Part shown: piece after piece, positions 1 through 9,390 of the stretch | Layout of the letters: each line of letters opens with the position of its first letter | Position numbering within the stretch: position 1 is the stretch's first letter | Assembly: GCF_002313155.2 (NCBI RefSeq) | Contig: NZ_NWFK02000001.1 | Coordinates: 2,542,001 to 2,606,000, forward strand | Direction: 5' to 3' | Length of the DNA stretch: 64,000 bases | Origin: Psychrobacter sp. FDAARGOS_221 | GTDB taxonomy: Bacteria; Pseudomonadota; Gammaproteobacteria; Pseudomonadales; Moraxellaceae | Notes under the pieces: model-generated | The model's input: the letters and a program-made list of their open reading frames with translations, nothing else | Database searches by the model: none | What the model was told of the DNA's origin: nothing | Program-made: the position numbers and the translations under genes

Positions 1-1431
1 ATGCGTATGCTGCGTGATGGCAATACGGGCGATATTATGGCGCTATCACAAACTCTGGGCACACCAATCTCTTATAGCGAGCTAAGTGAAATTCAGTCTA
101 ATCCTTCAGGCTTTATCACCCGCTTTAGCCGTGAGCCTTATAGTGTCAAAAACCAGTACTTATATCTTTATGCCTTGGGCCGTATTATCAACAAATCTTA
201 TAGCGAAGGTGCGGTTCAGTTAGGCTATGACATCAACTTGACCGATAGCCGTGGTCAAAAACTAATCAGTGATGACACCCGCCAATATGCATATCGTATG
301 CTGGCCATGCGCCGAGTATATTTCAATACTGATGATGGCTACAGCCAAGATGCGCTGAACTGGTTCCGTAACAGTGCGGGTCAAAGCTATAGTGATGAAG
401 AAGCTGAAGAGTATGCCAAAGTGGCTATTCGCTTCAATCAGTGGCGCGATCTAATCACCGCCATTGGGGGTATGCACAATACAACCCAACAAGAAAATAT
501 GTGGCAATACTGGCTGGCGCGCGCCTATGAGCAAGCGGGCAGCAGCAGTGAAAAAGGCTTGTCACGACAGATTTATCAGCAGTTGGCCAGACACAATGAC
601 TATTATGGCTTATTAGCAAAAGACAAATTGGGTCAGCGTTTTAGCGCCAGCAGTAGCAGCAGTTTGCCACGTGTCTCAAGTGGCGATACTGCACGTATGC
701 TGAATAACCCAAGCTTTGCGCGTGCCTTTGCCCTATATAACGCGGATGCCAGCCGTGCCTATGCCAACCGTGAGTGGAACTGGGCGGTACAAAGAGCATT
801 GGCGAATAATGATGAAAAAATGGTCGTTGCCGCCTCTAAGTATGCGCATGATTTGGGTTGGTTAGATCGCTCGATTTATGCTATTAACATTGCAGACAAT
901 CTTGAAATCTTTAGCTTATCGCACCCAATGCCACATCAAAATCAAGTGGTGAGCTACAGTCGTCAAGTGGGTATCGATCCAGCTTGGGCGTACGGTATTA
1001 TGCGTCAAGAAAGCCGCTTTGTAAGCTCAGCACGTTCTGGTGTCGGCGCTAGTGGTCTGATGCAAATCATGCCAGACACTGCTAAATATATTGCCCGCAA
1101 TTTAGGCGAAAGCTATAGCGCCAGCCGCGCCAACAGTGGTGATACCAATATCCGCTACGGTACGTGGTACATGAGTGATATTATGGGCAAGCTGCACAAC
1201 CATCCTGTTGTTGCAACCGCAGGCTATAACGCTGGACCAAACAAAGCGAAGCGTTGGCAGCCGCCTTACGGCACATTAGACGCAGATCAGTATGTTGAGA
1301 CCATCAACTATCCTGAAACTCGTGACTATGTTAAGCGTGTGATGGAAAATGCGACCATTTATAGTAGCTTGTTAGGCTCGCCAATGTCGTTATCTCAGCG
1401 CATGACCGCTGTACCGGCCAGCTACCAGTAG
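1..1431 (+). CDS. slt: Soluble lytic murein transglycosylase (Slt70-like), 5'-truncated by the window edge
   Basis: Periplasmic enzyme family that cleaves the MurNAc-GlcNAc bond of peptidoglycan to leave 1,6-anhydro ends. The visible 476 residues comprise about 300 residues of helical repeat (the superhelical U/L domain of Slt70) followed by a C-terminal SLT domain. The catalytic Glu is Glu337 of the visible part, in MRQESRF, followed by GLMQIMP and the AGYNAGP motif. The reading frame is open from base 1 and there is no signal peptide. E. coli Slt is about 645 residues, so the true start should lie upstream and the first ATG is probably internal. The family assignment is firm; the 5' end is missing. 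Confidence 0.9.
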   Translation: MRMLRDGNTGDIMALSQTLGTPISYSELSEIQSNPSGFITRFSREPYSVKNQYLYLYALGRIINKSYSEGAVQLGYDINLTDSRGQKLISDDTRQYAYRMLAMRRVYFNTDDGYSQDALNWFRNSAGQSYSDEEAEEYAKVAIRFNQWRDLITAIGGMHNTTQQENMWQYWLARAYEQAGSSSEKGLSRQIYQQLARHNDYYGLLAKDKLGQRFSASSSSSLPRVSSGDTARMLNNPSFARAFALYNADASRAYANREWNWAVQRALANNDEKMVVAASKYAHDLGWLDRSIYAINIADNLEIFSLSHPMPHQNQVVSYSRQVGIDPAWAYGIMRQESRFVSSARSGVGASGLMQIMPDTAKYIARNLGESYSASRANSGDTNIRYGTWYMSDIMGKLHNHPVVATAGYNAGPNKAKRWQPPYGTLDADQYVETINYPETRDYVKRVMENATIYSSLLGSPMSLSQRMTAVPASYQ

Positions 1432-1462
1432 TAGTTGGTTGCTGTACGATTAATTAGATTTA

Positions 1463-1506
1463 TTACTGTGTGTTAAAGCTAAGGCTAGGGCGCACAGTAA
1501 CTTTTG
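1463..1506 (+). terminator. Weak hairpin terminator after slt
   Basis: TTACTGTGTG (1463-1472) pairs with CGCACAGTAA (1491-1500), allowing one wobble, and is followed by CTTTTG. The loop is long and the T-run short, so function as a Rho-independent terminator is only plausible. Confidence 0.4.
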
Positions 1507-1909
1507 ATTTGCATAGGCAGCATAAGGAATAGGTAGCATGAGTATTTAATGCTGAATTGTTTCTACTATGCAATACAACATAAATTAAACTAAGACATAA
1601 TTAGGTTTGAGCAATAATTTGAAAGGTGCTAAACTTTTACCGCGTTTAAAAGTCAGCATTTTTGGTTTTAAAAAGTTTTAAGTGTTAATAACTGAGCCCG
1701 TATTCAATAATACAAATAACTCAGCTTGCTGATGACGTTAGATGATATGATTTGTTGATAGACAGTTAAAAAAGCTTTTAGGGTTATAGAAAAAGCACTG
1801 TCGCAGCAAAACAGTTATGATAACAATGAACTGAATAATATTTACTTTAAGATGGCAAGCCTGTCATAACCTCAAGGTAAAAACCTCAAAAATACACTAG
1901 GAGAATTAC
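1507..1909. other. Intergenic region slt-mdh
   Basis: About 400 bp of AT-rich DNA that should contain the mdh promoter. I see no convincing -35/-10 pair, RNA gene or coding frame. A ribosome binding site AGGAGA (1899-1904) ends the region. Confidence 0.5.
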
Positions 1910-2893
1910 ATGAAACAACCCGTTCGCGTTGCCGTTACTGGTGCTGCTGGTAATATTAGTTATGCCATGCTGTTTCGTATTGCCTCAGGCGAAATGCTAG
2001 GTAAAGATCAGCCTGTTATTCTACAGCTTTTAGAAATCACACCAGCACTTGACGCGCTAAAAGGCGTTGTTATGGAGCTTGAAGATTGTGCATTCCCACT
2101 ATTAGCGGGTGTTGTTCAAACTGATGATGCAAACGTTGCATTTAAAGATGCTGACTACGCATTACTAGTTGGTGCGCGTCCTCGTGGCCCAGGTATGGAG
2201 CGTAAAGATCTACTTGAAGCTAACGCGACTATCTTCTCAGCTCAAGGTAAAGCATTAAACGAAGTTGCTAGCCGTGATGTGAAAGTATTGGTTGTTGGTA
2301 ACCCAGCAAACACTAACGCATTAATCGCTCAGCGTAATGCACCAGATCTAGACCCACGTAACTTCACAGCTATGACTCGTCTAGACCACAACCGTGGTAT
2401 GGCTCAGCTTGCTGAAGAGACTAACAGCACTGTAAATGACGTTAAGAAAATGATCATTTGGGGTAACCACTCTTCAACTCAGTACCCAGATCTAACCGAG
2501 TGTACTGTTAACGGTAAGCCTGCTTTAGACCAAGTTGATCGTAACTGGTACGAAAACACTTACATCCCAAGCGTACAAAAACGTGGCGCAGCTATCATTG
2601 AAGCACGTGGTGCGTCATCAGCAGCTTCTGCAGCTAACGCAGCAATCGCTCACATGCGCACTTGGGCACTTGGTTCTGACGAGAACGATTGGGTATCTAT
2701 GGGCGTTTACTCACAAGGTGAGTACGGTATCGCTAAAGGCTTAATCTACTCTTTCCCATGTACTTGCAGTAATGGCGATTGGAAAATTGTTGAAGGCTTA
2801 GACACTTCTTCAGCTTTCTCACAAGAGAAAATGAAAGCCACTGAGCAAGAGCTTAGCGAAGAGCGTGATGCAGTAGAGCACTTACTTCCATAG
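1910..2893 (+). CDS. mdh: Malate dehydrogenase (NAD-dependent)
   Basis: Interconverts malate and oxaloacetate in the TCA cycle, in the cytoplasm. The 327-residue product begins with the Rossmann motif [13 protein letters not shown]. It carries [15 protein letters not shown], the substrate-binding mobile loop with its arginines, then NPANTNA, the LDHNR segment and the catalytic histidine in [11 protein letters not shown]. This is the cytosolic-type MDH found in Moraxellaceae and many proteobacteria, not the 312-residue E. coli type. The ATG at 1910 has AGGAGA seven bases upstream. It is a single-gene unit ending in a clear terminator. In this organism glycine-rich GAAGNIS replaces the commoner GAAGQIG, a conservative change. 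Confidence 0.97.
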   Translation: MKQPVRVAVTGAAGNISYAMLFRIASGEMLGKDQPVILQLLEITPALDALKGVVMELEDCAFPLLAGVVQTDDANVAFKDADYALLVGARPRGPGMERKDLLEANATIFSAQGKALNEVASRDVKVLVVGNPANTNALIAQRNAPDLDPRNFTAMTRLDHNRGMAQLAEETNSTVNDVKKMIIWGNHSSTQYPDLTECTVNGKPALDQVDRNWYENTYIPSVQKRGAAIIEARGASSAASAANAAIAHMRTWALGSDENDWVSMGVYSQGEYGIAKGLIYSFPCTCSNGDWKIVEGLDTSSAFSQEKMKATEQELSEERDAVEHLLP

Positions 2894-2920
2894 TAGTAAT
2901 TTCTCTGAATCATAAGTAAT

Positions 2921-2951
2921 AAAAAAGCCTGCAAATTTGTAGGCTTTTTTT
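2921..2951 (+). terminator. Rho-independent terminator after mdh
   Basis: AAGCCTGC and its partner GTAGGCTT form a hairpin around AAATTT, preceded by A's and followed by seven T's. Confidence 0.85.
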
Positions 2952-3149
2952 ATGCAATTAGTTTGTGGTGGTGTGCGCATAATTAGGTGAGTTGTTAACA
3001 TAAACGTAAAGCTTTTCAATAGTAAATGCACAGTATCACACTCGCTATTTGCTACAATTTAGATGTGAATTGAAAAGATAGATTTAAAAGCAATCAGCTG
3101 AATTTAAAAGTAATAATACTGAAAACAATAAATTTTTGAGGAGACCAGT

Positions 3150-3389
3150 ATGTTAGGCGAACCAGAATACACAATGAATGACCTATTTGCTCAGTTAGGC
3201 TTAGACAGCTCTGATGAAGCGATTGAACAATTCATCAGCGAGCATAAGCTTGGCCAAGATGATAATCTTGTAGAAGCAGATTTTTGGAATGATTCACAGC
3301 GTGCCTTCTTACAAGAAGAGTGGAAGCTTGATGCGGTGTGGGTTGAAGTAATTGATGAGCTAAACGCACGTTTACACGAATCTGCTTAG
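3150..3389 (+). CDS. DUF2789 family protein
   Basis: A 79-residue acidic protein, family DUF2789 by its overall pattern: YTMNDLFAQLGLDSS near the start, FI..H followed by an acidic stretch, and WN.SQRAFL.EEW in the second half. The function is unknown; members are small cytoplasmic proteins of gammaproteobacteria. No signal peptide or membrane segment is visible. The start at 3150 is supported by GAGGAG about eight bases upstream. The gene stands alone between mdh and a convergent lytic transglycosylase, with a bidirectional terminator downstream. Codon use resembles its neighbours, so it looks resident rather than acquired. Confidence 0.85.
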   Translation: MLGEPEYTMNDLFAQLGLDSSDEAIEQFISEHKLGQDDNLVEADFWNDSQRAFLQEEWKLDAVWVEVIDELNARLHESA

Positions 3390-3537
3390 TAGGTTTAGTT
3401 GAATCGATTGTAGAATTGGCTGGTTTAGATTGTGAGACAGCTGGTCACTAGTGAGAGTTAGTTGAATATGCGAATCGTGAAGTAACTCTTGTAGTTTGTA
3501 CCCAATTATCTAACCTGCTCATTAAAATAACTAGCTA

Positions 3538-3578
3538 ATAAAAAAGCGAAGCCCTCATGTGAGGGCTTCGCTTTTTTT
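3538..3578. terminator. Bidirectional terminator between convergent genes
   Basis: A perfect stem GCGAAGCCCTC/GAGGGCTTCGC with loop ATGT, flanked by A's on the left and T's on the right, serves the DUF2789 gene and the converging transglycosylase gene. Confidence 0.9.
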
Positions 3579-3623
3579 AGTTGATGCTAATTAGTTTATG
3601 CAAATCTTAGAGTGTTTGAGCTA

Positions 3624-4475
3624 TTAGTTTGCTGATCTTTGGCGCAAAATATCAAACGCTTCTTGCGAATAGCCATTACTGGTCGTCGCAAAAGATGGGA
3701 TGTTGGCATTGTTATAGCTGGCTGTCAGGGTTTGGCTATTTCTATATAAGCTGTTATAGCGGTCTAACACGCGTTTAACATAGTTGCGTGTTTCTTTAAA
3801 CGGAGGGATACCGCCGTATTTGTCCACATTACCTTCACCAGCGTTATAGCCAGCAAGAATATGTTCTGTTTTGCCATTAAAGCGCTTAGATAGCCACGCG
3901 ACATACTTAGCAGCCCCTTCGATGTTTTCAGAAGGATTCCAAGCATTTGACACTTTAAAGCGACGGGCAGTGGCTGGCATTAGCTGCATTAATCCTTGCG
4001 CACCAACTGGTGAGCGCGCATTAGGATTAAATCCTGATTCAGTATGCATCATTGCTTTTAGTAGGCCAGGATCAACACCATGACGGTTGGCAGAGGCCAA
4101 GATATAGTGGTCATAAGTGTGATTGCTTGCGCCAATCATTTGATTTGAATAGCTAGCGCCTGGATAAACGGGCTCTTGATTGCTGTAGTAGCTTGGTGGA
4201 TTTAGCTTAGGTAGGGTCTTGTTATTACGTGCTTCTTGTTCAGAGCCGGTGTTGGGATAGTAGGTAACTTTTACCTTTTTACTATATTTATCAAAGTTGC
4301 CAGAAGGCTTAACATTGGTAAGTAGTACCTGTCCTGAGTCATCTTTATAGATGTACATATTCCCAGCAGCCTGTGCAGTAAGCATGCTTATTGATGCAAC
4401 GGCAGTGCTAACAACCAGAGTCGCTGAGCATAAGCTTGCTGAGCGGAGTAGGACTTTATTTAACAAGTTAGACAT
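3624..4475 (-). CDS. Secreted lytic transglycosylase with DUF4124 domain
   Basis: A 283-residue exported murein transglycosylase. Residues 1-38 form a signal peptide ending in AQAAG, followed by a DUF4124 segment (about 39-70, MYIYKDDSGQVLLTNVKPSG) and a linker. The SLT/goose-lysozyme-like domain follows (about 120-245), with catalytic Glu146 in MHTESGFNP, GAQGLMQLMPATA, the LAGYNAGEG motif and NYVKRVL. Expected substrate is the peptidoglycan glycan strand in the periplasm. The lack of a lipobox cysteine separates it from MltC/MltE-type lipoproteins. Start ATG at 4475 follows a GTGAAAAG Shine-Dalgarno-like run. It is a single gene, convergent with the DUF2789 gene. The specific physiological role cannot be told from sequence. 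Confidence 0.9.
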   Translation of the reverse strand: MSNLLNKVLLRSASLCSATLVVSTAVASISMLTAQAAGNMYIYKDDSGQVLLTNVKPSGNFDKYSKKVKVTYYPNTGSEQEARNNKTLPKLNPPSYYSNQEPVYPGASYSNQMIGASNHTYDHYILASANRHGVDPGLLKAMMHTESGFNPNARSPVGAQGLMQLMPATARRFKVSNAWNPSENIEGAAKYVAWLSKRFNGKTEHILAGYNAGEGNVDKYGGIPPFKETRNYVKRVLDRYNSLYRNSQTLTASYNNANIPSFATTSNGYSQEAFDILRQRSAN

Positions 4476-5113
4476 ATCTTTTCACTTTTTTTAAAACAGT
4501 TTTAAAACAGAATTTTTATAATGTATTAAGCCAAATCTAAAACAAATACAGCCAAGCTATAACAATGATGTGGCTTGTATTAATGTAGATTAGTTTGACT
4601 TAAGTAGTAAGCATGATGGTAAGCACTTTATATGACAAATTATAGCGCATACAGTCAATAATTTTGATGGATTATTGAGACTGATATCAGCTTACTTTAT
4701 AGAGGATTATATTTATAATTTGGTGCATTAGTTGAGAGCACCATTTATGCGTAATAGGTATTCAGTGCTTAGCGATTGCCGCAAAGCCAGCGCTTAATAT
4801 AGCACTAATGGAAGTCTATATCTAATGTTTAGTGGCTTTGTTAGCGTATTAACAGCAGTACAGAAAGATTAAGAAACATTAAACAGGCGGGCGTGAGAAG
4901 CAAGGGTAAGGGGCGTAACAACTAAATAGTACAAGTAAACAGCATAAGAAGCATATAACCATAAAACTAGCATGAAATTAGGGCGTCTGCCAAATGATTA
5001 AAGCATTTTGACAAACGCCGGCTATCATCAAACGGATTAAACAAGACTAATTGATGAGTAATAAAGTTTATGGATAACAACCATAGAACCGCTATAAACA
5101 AAATCGCTTAGAG
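4476..5113. other. Intergenic region upstream of the transglycosylase and downstream of lrgB
   Basis: About 640 bp of AT-rich DNA without a credible gene. It has a short direct repeat of TTTTAAAACAG (two copies, about 4489-4510) next to the transglycosylase start, and an imperfect hairpin at 4981-5020 that probably ends the lrgAB transcript. I see nothing else. Confidence 0.5.
4981..5020 (-). terminator. Imperfect hairpin downstream of lrgB
   Basis: GGCGTCTGCCAAATG pairs imperfectly with CATTTTGACAAACGCC around ATTAAAG. It sits about 95 bp after the lrgB stop on the minus strand and lacks a strong T-run, so it may terminate or protect the 3' end. Confidence 0.4.
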
Positions 5114-5818
5114 TTAGAGTATGGCGGCCAAAAATATCGGTACCCAAACCGCAGTGACCAAACCATTAACGGCCAATCCAAAAGCTGCGTAACGTCCTGC
5201 AGTGTGACTAATCTGCCACGCCTCAACTGTACCAAAGGCGTGAGCGGCTAATCCCAGTGCTAAGCCTTTGGCTCTATCGTCTTCAACATTACGAAACAAT
5301 ACTCTAGCGACCGCGCCACCTAATAACCCAGATACAATAATAATCAAGTTAGCCAAGGCCAAAGGCGCTTTAATAATCTCGGCGACACTCAGGCCAATAG
5401 GTGTGGTGACTGAGCGAGTGGCAAACGCCAAAATACTGTCGTGACTTAAGGAGAATCCATAGGCCATGCCCATCGGTAATAATGCGCCCACCACGCTGGC
5501 TATAATAACAATGATGGTTAGCTTCTTAAGAGGCAAGCCCTTAAAATTCATAGTGGCTAATGGAATGGCCAATAGCACTGTCACGTAGCCAAGCAAGTGA
5601 TCAAAAATAGGTTTGGCGACTGCATAATAGTGGTCATAGTCCCAGCTAAACAAGAATAAAAAGGTCAATACCAACATTAAGGCAGTAATCACCATCGGCA
5701 AGCCTTGGATGCGTTTGGCCAACACACGGGCAATCACGTGTGCAACCAAAGTCAGCATAAAGGCAGCAATAATAGTGAAGTAAGTGGTGCCAACTGGCAT
5801 TTGCTGTAATAAATCCAT
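5114..5818 (-). CDS. lrgB: LrgB/CidB family membrane protein
   Basis: A 234-residue inner-membrane protein with seven to eight hydrophobic segments. The family-typical words PLATMNFKGLP, ATRSVTTPIGLSVAEII and the glycine-rich HAFGTVEAWQ near the C-terminus are present. LrgB/CidB proteins pair with small LrgA/CidA holin-like proteins and are linked to control of murein hydrolase activity, export of small metabolites and lysis; which applies here is unknown. It is the second gene of a two-gene operon, starting 15 bp after the lrgA stop. The presence of a lytic transglycosylase gene 640 bp downstream is suggestive only. Confidence 0.9.
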   Translation of the reverse strand: MDLLQQMPVGTTYFTIIAAFMLTLVAHVIARVLAKRIQGLPMVITALMLVLTFLFLFSWDYDHYYAVAKPIFDHLLGYVTVLLAIPLATMNFKGLPLKKLTIIVIIASVVGALLPMGMAYGFSLSHDSILAFATRSVTTPIGLSVAEIIKAPLALANLIIIVSGLLGGAVARVLFRNVEDDRAKGLALGLAAHAFGTVEAWQISHTAGRYAAFGLAVNGLVTAVWVPIFLAAIL

Positions 5819-5833
5819 AACCTGCTGCCCCTC

Positions 5834-6463
5834 TTAACGTGTGTTATCAGAAGATGTGGTCTGAGTATTGTCGTGCATAACCTTTTGCTTAATACTCTGA
5901 TCAGCCTTTGAGTGCAAGTGCTGACTATCAGCATCGTCAGGATCATTAGAGCCGCCTAGCCAAGCATTGGCCAGTTTTGCTAATGCCCACAACGGTAACA
6001 GGGTGCTGACCACCATGGTAATGATAATGCCCCAAAGCTCATCACCTAAGGCAAAGATTAATAGACCGGCACCTGCAGATACCGGCAAGAATGCAAAGCC
6101 ACTATCGACCAATAAGGTATTACTGGCTTGAGTCAGCCACTCAGGCAGTCCTAAAGTAAATCGCCAAAGCATCAGGATAATAAAAAAGGAAATCATACCG
6201 ACAATATTGGCCGCACTGGCATAACCGACAGCCTGACAGACGAATACTGCACCTTCACGAATAAAAATTACCAATGCCAGAGTTAGCAATATTGCAATAG
6301 GCAGCGGTAGTGGTTTTTTTGGTGAGTGCTGAGTAGCGGAGCTAGAGTTGGTTGTCGCCTGGGTCGCTTCAGTAGATTGCGACGTGTCTTGGCGACTGTC
6401 TACCTCTGCCATAGCAGACGTATTGGTCGCTGCAGAAGGTGCTTTGTCGGTAAAAGTTGTCAT
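5834..6463 (-). CDS. lrgA: LrgA/CidA family holin-like membrane protein with polar extensions
   Basis: First gene of the lrgAB pair. The core (about residues 50-160) has four hydrophobic segments and the family signature around FFIILMLWRFTLGLPEWL, then FLPVSAGAG. LrgA-type proteins oligomerise like holins and act with LrgB. The protein is 209 residues, whereas most LrgA/CidA proteins are 110-150. The excess is an N-terminal Ser/Thr/Gln/Ala-rich tail of about 50 residues and a C-terminal polar tail of about 45 residues rich in Asp, Ser, Gln and His. The ATG at 6463 has AAGGA eight bases upstream, so the long N-terminus is probably real. Confidence 0.85.
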   Translation of the reverse strand: MTTFTDKAPSAATNTSAMAEVDSRQDTSQSTEATQATTNSSSATQHSPKKPLPLPIAILLTLALVIFIREGAVFVCQAVGYASAANIVGMISFFIILMLWRFTLGLPEWLTQASNTLLVDSGFAFLPVSAGAGLLIFALGDELWGIIITMVVSTLLPLWALAKLANAWLGGSNDPDDADSQHLHSKADQSIKQKVMHDNTQTTSSDNTR

Positions 6464-6675
6464 AATTCATCCTTGATTGCACTATGGATAATGAACAATC
6501 GACAGCTTTCAATGAAAACGGCAGTCTTTATTCATAAATAATCGTTTAATGAATGAGTGTGGGGTAACAAGGCAGTTATTATAATAGTAGGACGTGCTAA
6601 GCATAGCAATAGATAGAGCCAAACGAATAGTGGGTATTTTTTCAATTTATGGCAGTAGACATAAACGATACGCGA

Positions 6676-6711
6676 TAAAAAAAGCAGACCGATACTCGGT
6701 CTGCTTTTTTT
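6676..6711 (-). terminator. Terminator of hflX
   Basis: A perfect AGCAGACCGA/TCGGTCTGCT stem with loop TAC and A/T runs on both sides lies about 45 bp past the hflX stop on the minus strand. Confidence 0.85.
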
Positions 6712-6756
6712 GATTGCTTTAAGTTCTAGACAGTTATATAGCAGGTATCACAATTC

Positions 6757-8196
6757 CTATTTTGGCTGCTGCTCAGAGTCATCATAGCTATCATAATCAT
6801 AATCAGCATCAATATCACTGTCATCCGATGAAGACTGAGCGAGCTTATCAGCCTCGGCCTGAATTTCTTTCTCAAAAGGCTCAAGCTGGGTAATGACCAA
6901 ATCAGCTTGTTCTTTTGCTAATACCTCAAGTGGGTCGATATTGGCTTGACCCAAAAGCTGCTGTAGCTTATCAGCAGGCAGTCTTAAGGTTAGCACCTCA
7001 TGACCCATCTCGTCATAGCTTTCTTGCTCAACTACATCCAAACGATACAGCTCGTTTTTGAGATAGCCAGCATCAAAGGGTAGGGTCAACTCAAAGGTAT
7101 TTAGCTTACCAGTTAGCAGCTGCTGCACCGCGGTATGAAGCATGCTCATACCCAAATCTTCTTTGGCAGAGACATAAACACGGCTAGGTACATTGGGTTC
7201 GCTGTACTTAATGCGAGCCGGCTCACCGGTCAAATCAATTTTGTTATAAACATTAAGCACTGGCACGTCGTTATTAATCTGAGCCAACACTTGCTTAACC
7301 GCGGTGATTTGCTCATGCATGTCTGGACTTGACGAGTCAATCACGTGTAATAGCAGATCAGCCTCTAGCGTCTCTTCTAATGTGGCGTGAAACGATTCAA
7401 CCAATTCGTGCGGTAAGTGACGTACGAAACCAACCGTATCGACCAATACCACGCGTCCCACACCTTGCCAATCCAGACGTCTTAAGGTCGGATCTAGGGT
7501 TGCGAACAGTTGGTCAGCGGCATAGATATTCTCATCAACCAAACGGTTAAACAGTGATGACTTACCGGCGTTGGTATAGCCAACCAATGACACGGTCAAT
7601 ACGTCTGACTTTTGACGTTTGGCACGGCCTTGCGCACGGGTTTGCTTCACTTTATCAAGACGTGATTTTAGCTGATTGACACGAATCTGTAGCAAACGTC
7701 TATCGGTCTCAAGCTGAGTCTCACCTGGACCACGTAAACCAATACCACCTTTTTGACGTTCCAAGTGAGTCCAACCTCGAACCAGGCGAGTGGCTAAGTG
7801 GTTTAACTGTGCCAACTCGACTTGCAGCTTACCTTCGTAGGTACGCGCGCGTTGGGCGAAAATATCCAAAATCAGCCCGGTACGGTCAAGCACACGACAC
7901 TGGCAAATGGCCTCTAAGTTACGCTGCTGTGACGGCGATAGGCTGTGGTCAAAAATGACGATATCAGCGTCTAAAGCTTGAACTTGTTCTGCAATTTCTT
8001 GCGCTTTACCACTACCCACAAAATATTTGGCATCTGGCTTTAGCCTAGAGCCTGTAATGACAGCAAGCTGTTGGGCGCCAGCTGAGTCTACCAATAGCTT
8101 AAATTCTTCTAAATCATCGGGGTCAGAAATCTGTCTAATGTCTAAATGTACTAAGATGGCACGTTCGCCACCTTTATGTCGCTCAAAATACTCCAA
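6757..8196 (-). CDS. hflX: GTPase HflX
   Basis: A ribosome-associated GTPase that in E. coli binds the 50S subunit and splits stalled ribosomes under stress. The 479 residues contain the HflX N-terminal domain (YFVGSGKA, FDHSLSPSQQRNLE, DRTGLILDIFAQRA), the hallmark GIGLRGPGETQLETDRR, and the G domain with G1 GYTNAGKSSL, G3 DTVGFVRHLP and G4 NKIDL. A C-terminal acidic tail (DSDIDADYDYD) is longer than in E. coli HflX (426 residues). The start is a TTG at 8196, supported by AGGTGA eight bases upstream and by alignment of the first residues with known HflX proteins. hfq, often next to hflX, is absent here. Confidence 0.95.
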   Translation of the reverse strand: MEYFERHKGGERAILVHLDIRQISDPDDLEEFKLLVDSAGAQQLAVITGSRLKPDAKYFVGSGKAQEIAEQVQALDADIVIFDHSLSPSQQRNLEAICQCRVLDRTGLILDIFAQRARTYEGKLQVELAQLNHLATRLVRGWTHLERQKGGIGLRGPGETQLETDRRLLQIRVNQLKSRLDKVKQTRAQGRAKRQKSDVLTVSLVGYTNAGKSSLFNRLVDENIYAADQLFATLDPTLRRLDWQGVGRVVLVDTVGFVRHLPHELVESFHATLEETLEADLLLHVIDSSSPDMHEQITAVKQVLAQINNDVPVLNVYNKIDLTGEPARIKYSEPNVPSRVYVSAKEDLGMSMLHTAVQQLLTGKLNTFELTLPFDAGYLKNELYRLDVVEQESYDEMGHEVLTLRLPADKLQQLLGQANIDPLEVLAKEQADLVITQLEPFEKEIQAEADKLAQSSSDDSDIDADYDYDSYDDSEQQPK

Positions 8197-8577
8197 AAAT
8201 ATTCACCTATTTTTCGTTATTAATTTGTTCATTGGATCTACTGTGTGTTGCATTATTTTTATGAATGCTAGGTCGATCCTGATTAAAGTTGCATGCGTTT
8301 AAGAGGAGACAATATGATTATTTAGTCTCTACTCGTTCATTTTATGTCGATTCACTTAAGATGCTACTGTTGTTAATAATGGTGCTTTTTAAGCCAAATT
8401 AAAAGGGCTAGACTATAAAAGGATACAAATCTAGTGCCTCCAATGACTTAAAAACACTTTTTAATAGAAATTCCAGTGAACAGTTGGTTACTGGGATTGT
8501 TTTTTTGCTATACTTTTGCGCGACACCCATAAATTTAAATATCAAATCATACCTACCTATACACTGAAGGCAGTTAT
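8197..8577. other. Divergent intergenic region hflX / plsC1
   Basis: Contains, on the plus strand, a strong ribosome binding site AGAGGAGA followed by a three-codon frame ATG-ATT-ATT-TAG (8314-8325), then a terminator-like hairpin (8469-8506) and the plsC1 ribosome binding site. This could be a leader with attenuation, or a small RNA with its own terminator. No protein gene of normal length is evident. Confidence 0.4.
8469..8506 (+). terminator. Terminator-like hairpin in the leader of plsC1
   Basis: AATTCCAGT (8469-8477) pairs with ACTGGGATT (8490-8498) through nine base pairs with one wobble, followed directly by GTTTTTTT. No plus-strand protein gene lies before it, so it would act on a leader transcript or small RNA ahead of plsC1. 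Confidence 0.6.
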
Positions 8578-9390
8578 ATGAGTCAAAAACAAAATATTGC
8601 ACGTCGTATCAAGCATAACTTGAGTATCAAACATAATATAAAAAGAACCAAAGTCGCTTCTGGTCTGGTACAAACCATGATTGGCGGCTATCGTGCAGCA
8701 ACCAAGATCGGGGCGTGGCAAGAACCGCCTAGAGATATTTTGCCAAAATACATCCAAGCCTTTTGTAAAAGTGCAGCAGGTGCCTTTGGTGTCGAAGTGG
8801 TGCAGGTCGAACCGGTACCAAAAACACACGCGTTATGGGCATCAAATCACGTGTCGTGGATGGATATCCCTGTTATGGGCTCTGTGTCACCGGCATTCTT
8901 CTTATCCAAAGCGGAAGTAGAAAAGATGCCAGTATTTGGGGTATTGGCCAAAGCGGCGGGTACCTTATTTATTAATCGTGGTTCAGGTGATGCCGATACC
9001 GTTGCTAACCAAATCTCACGATTCTTGCAGCAAGGCTATTCGGTAATATTCTATCCAGAAGCAACCACTACGGATGGCAAAAGAATTAAGAAGCTACATG
9101 GTAAATTATTGCAGGCGGCCATTGATGCAGATAAGCCGGTGCAGCCGATCGTGGTGTGCTATGTCAATGAAAAAGGCGAGTTGGATGAAACCGTTCCTTT
9201 TTATGGCATTACGCTAAAAGAAAGTCTATTTAGAGTGATTGATAGTGATTTGCCAGTCAAAGCTTACGTGCTGCCTTTAGAGCCGTTATCACCGACAGGC
9301 AAGACTCGATCTGAATTGACCGAAGAGTTGCAACAGCGTATGCAATCTGGCTTAGAGGAGCTGCATAGCCGAGTGCTAAATAAAGGTTAA
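8578..9390 (+). CDS. PlsC-type 1-acyl-glycerol-3-phosphate acyltransferase family protein (copy 1)
   Basis: A 270-residue member of the lysophospholipid acyltransferase family, which transfers acyl groups to lysophosphatidate or related lipids at the inner membrane. The HX4D catalytic motif is NHVSWMD (His91, Asp96). The second family block is FFLSKAEVEKMPVFG, followed by FINRGSGD and the phosphate-binding block at about residue 158, here YPEATT instead of the usual PEGT. The N-terminal 45 residues are basic and carry no clear signal or transmembrane helix. The downstream neighbour is a paralogue in tandem, 168 bp away. Start ATG 8578 has GAAGG upstream. Substrate specificity is unknown; plsC itself may be elsewhere. 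Confidence 0.88.
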   Translation: MSQKQNIARRIKHNLSIKHNIKRTKVASGLVQTMIGGYRAATKIGAWQEPPRDILPKYIQAFCKSAAGAFGVEVVQVEPVPKTHALWASNHVSWMDIPVMGSVSPAFFLSKAEVEKMPVFGVLAKAAGTLFINRGSGDADTVANQISRFLQQGYSVIFYPEATTTDGKRIKKLHGKLLQAAIDADKPVQPIVVCYVNEKGELDETVPFYGITLKESLFRVIDSDLPVKAYVLPLEPLSPTGKTRSELTEELQQRMQSGLEELHSRVLNKG

